Virus record (IMG/VR): IMGVR_UViG_3300037010_000554
Location: 1-23,174 of that record
Length of the DNA: 23,174 bases
Reading direction: 5' to 3' (one strand)
From: a virus
Part shown: positions 21,670-23,174 of the stretch, piece by piece
Layout: the number at the start of each line of letters is the position of its first letter
How positions within the stretch are numbered: position 1 is the stretch's first letter
Position numbers and translations under genes: made by a program
Notes under the pieces: generated by a model
The model's input: only the letters and a program-made list of their open reading frames with translations
The model's database searches: none
What the model was told of the DNA's origin: nothing

Positions 21670-21685
21670 GGAGCGTGGTAATCAA

Positions 21686-21922
21686 ATGTTGCTAATAAAC
21701 AGTACCGTACCTATTCTTAATACTAGTGATGTATGTACAATACTGTCAGACCACCCGTTTTTTAAAACTGTACGGGTAGTTTACGATACACCATCAGAGT
21801 ACCGTCTTGTACGCAGAGACTCTTGTACCTATGTATTACAGGGTGCTTACCGCTGGACTGAGGGAATTGAAACAGGTATCAAGTGGATAGACCTACCGAC
21901 CATAGATGAGACTAACCCTTGA
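21686..21922 (+). CDS. Small protein, unknown
   Basis: A 78-aa protein. AAGGAG is 13 nt before the ATG, which is long for a ribosome site, so expression may be modest. Basic/aromatic middle (HPFFKTVRVVYDTPSEYRLVRRDSCTY) and Trp-rich end (YRWTEGIETGIKWIDLP). Ends over the TTG start of the next gene. Unknown. Confidence 0.62.
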   Translation: MLLINSTVPILNTSDVCTILSDHPFFKTVRVVYDTPSEYRLVRRDSCTYVLQGAYRWTEGIETGIKWIDLPTIDETNP

Positions 21923-22137
21923 AACCTCGTAACTCTCACTATACACCTGACCCGTTCAGTCCTACTATAGCTAGTGTTATCTCCAACATAGCTAAGTCTG
22001 TAACCACTGTGTACACTTTTAATCACAAACCTGAACATCGCTACTGCGAACACTGTAAATCACATCAACCAATTAACGACCAACCCCACATTAAGGGCTG
22101 GAAGTGCGACAATTGTCTACCTAAGGAACCAACATGA
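21919..22137 (+). CDS. Zinc-ribbon-like small protein (TTG start)
   Basis: A 72-aa protein with a TTG start overlapping the preceding TGA (TTGA). The end has HRYCEHCKSHQPI...GWKCDNCLPK (about 40-68), two CxxC knuckles about 17 residues apart, which fits a zinc ribbon. Such proteins bind DNA, RNA or protein partners. Its stop overlaps the next ATG. The TTG start is inferred because no ATG lies in frame before the knuckles. Confidence 0.65.
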   Translation: MKPRNSHYTPDPFSPTIASVISNIAKSVTTVYTFNHKPEHRYCEHCKSHQPINDQPHIKGWKCDNCLPKEPT

Positions 22138-22259
22138 ATACATACAAAGTAACCACTAGCAAAGGACGAGTCCTGTTAGTCAAATCCGACACACCTGACA
22201 ACGCTATGAAGGTAGTATCTAACCAAGGGCACAATCCTGTATCCGCAACTAAGGCATAA
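22134..22259 (+). CDS. 41-aa small protein
   Basis: ATG overlaps the upstream TGA (ATGA), AAGGAACC upstream. Reads NTYKVTTSKGRVLLVKSDTP with a short end; a beta-hairpin pattern. Immediately followed (2 nt) by the next ATG. Unknown. Confidence 0.55.
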   Translation: MNTYKVTTSKGRVLLVKSDTPDNAMKVVSNQGHNPVSATKA

Positions 22260-22261
22260 CC

Positions 22262-23174
22262 ATGAAATTCTTATCGTTCAAGCAAGCCGTAGCTACCCAA
22301 TTTGCAGCTATCGCTAAACAGCCCCTATTCCGTGTAGACGTATCGAAAGATGCCTTGTGGTCTACCTATTTAGACTCTTTCCCTGAAGGCTCTAATCCTA
22401 TCTACCGCGAACGCACATCACATGATTGCAACTGCTGTAAGAACTTCATTCGTGACCTAGGTAATGTAGTAGCTATCATCAATGGAAAACTAGTATCCAT
22501 TTGGGACGTAGTTCTTCCTGCTGACGAAGCTGCTTATCAAACAGTAGCTAATGCAATGTCTGCTTTGGTTACATCTGCACCTATTGCCAATGTATTCCTT
22601 CACTACGAACCTGTAGCTGGAGTAGACAAATCATTTGAACAACTAGTTGACCATGTACATACTTGGGATCACTTCTTCGCTTGTATCCCTTCACAGTTCG
22701 TCAAACCTAAATCTTCATTACCCACTGAGCTAGGTAATGCTCGTGAATCAGCTACCATGCTCCGTCGTGCACTAACTGATTTCTCCTTAGAAACTGTAGA
22801 CACTGTTCTTGAGTTGATCTCTCAGGGTTCTCTGTACCGTGGTGAAGAACATAAACCTGCACTAGCTGCATTCCGCAAATTGTTAGTAGCCTCTGTGGGT
22901 ACTGACCTAGTATTATTCTCTTGGGATAACTACACTTCTGGTACTGCACGCATCCGCAACACTGTCATTGGTAGTTTATTAATTGATCTAGCCGAAGGTC
23001 GTGAGTTAGAAGATGCTGTATCTTCTTTCGAGCAGAAAGTAGCACCTGCCAATTATAAGCGTCCTACCTCCTTAGTAACTCCAGCTATGGTAGAGAACGC
23101 CAAAAACGCTATCAGTGAACTAGGTCTCACCTCAGCTTTACAACGTCGCTATGCAACACTCACCGATCTCAGCA
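22262..23174 (+). CDS. Large early protein with CxCC motif, unknown, partial (3' end beyond window)
   Basis: The frame from ATG 22262 stays open to the window edge, giving 304 visible residues. It begins MKFLSFKQAVATQFAAIAKQ and has RERTSHDCNCCKNFIRDLGN at about 49-68 with Cys56, Cys58 and Cys59, followed by VVAIINGKLVSIWDV (about 69-83). The later part is helical and soluble. I recall a phage protein type with similar FPEGxNPIYRERTxHDCxCCxxFIRxxG sequence but no known function. The Cys cluster could hold a metal or be redox-active. Strong coding signal; the next gene is outside the window. Confidence 0.8.
   Translation, partial: MKFLSFKQAVATQFAAIAKQPLFRVDVSKDALWSTYLDSFPEGSNPIYRERTSHDCNCCKNFIRDLGNVVAIINGKLVSIWDVVLPADEAAYQTVANAMSALVTSAPIANVFLHYEPVAGVDKSFEQLVDHVHTWDHFFACIPSQFVKPKSSLPTELGNARESATMLRRALTDFSLETVDTVLELISQGSLYRGEEHKPALAAFRKLLVASVGTDLVLFSWDNYTSGTARIRNTVIGSLLIDLAEGRELEDAVSSFEQKVAPANYKRPTSLVTPAMVENAKNAISELGLTSALQRRYATLTDLS

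Noticed and set aside
1-23174. CRISPR array, tRNA genes, insertion sequences, integrase or attachment site
   Set aside because: No regular spaced repeats, no cloverleaf found by eye, no transposase or integrase motif; the only mobile elements are the intron and the homing endonuclease.

Overview
The window looks like part of a tailed dsDNA phage of the N4 (Schitoviridae-like) group, about 40% GC by eye, probably infecting a Gram-negative host because the lysis cassette ends in an Rz-like spanin. Evidence for the N4 group: (i) a T7-type single-subunit RNA polymerase gene in the rightward early block, with the DxxGR motif and catalytic motifs A, B and C all readable; (ii) a leftward block ordered terminase large subunit, a ~230-aa adaptor-like protein, appendage/fibre proteins, then endolysin, holin and spanin, which is the layout of the right end of N4. 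The host cannot be named from the sequence.

Layout. Bases 1-9923 are on the minus strand: spanin (cut by the window edge), lytic transglycosylase endolysin, holin, two small membrane proteins, fibre chaperone-like protein, tail fibre, two small structural proteins, a repeat-bearing appendage protein, adaptor-like protein, large and putative small terminase subunits, then a small orphan, a GIY-YIG protein and a ParB-domain protein. Bases 9924-11327 are a regulatory/junction region with a nested dyad, four CTTAGGGG-type repeats and a free-standing HNH homing endonuclease (minus strand). From 11328 to the end all genes are on the plus strand: many small early genes, the RNA polymerase, and a run of small accessory genes, ending in a large unknown protein cut by the window edge. 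In linear N4 genomes the outward-reading late genes and the early genes lie at opposite ends, so this window probably crosses joined genome ends (circularised or concatemer assembly).

Main result. The RNA polymerase gene is split by an ORF-less group I intron of 309 nt (16107-16415) inserted inside motif A, four codons after the catalytic Asp. The splice sites can be derived from the sequence: a P1 helix with a U-G pair at the 5' site, a P10 helix of 4 bp at the 3' site, P4 and P7 pairings, and two GAAA-capped hairpins. Splicing restores an exact motif A and a 609-aa polymerase; without splicing the product stops after 350 aa and lacks motifs B and C.

Other signals: a recurrent two-hairpin element between early genes with compensatory stem changes; five TCCACAC repeats in the long gene-free stretches; a strong 14-bp stem with a 3-nt loop before a DUF4326-like gene; an amber codon inside one early gene; a membrane-anchored HNH protein; an exported early protein; and a small protein with a possible Cys-His-Asp arrangement. 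Plus-strand genes are mostly separated by intrinsic terminators in the right half, showing several short transcription units.
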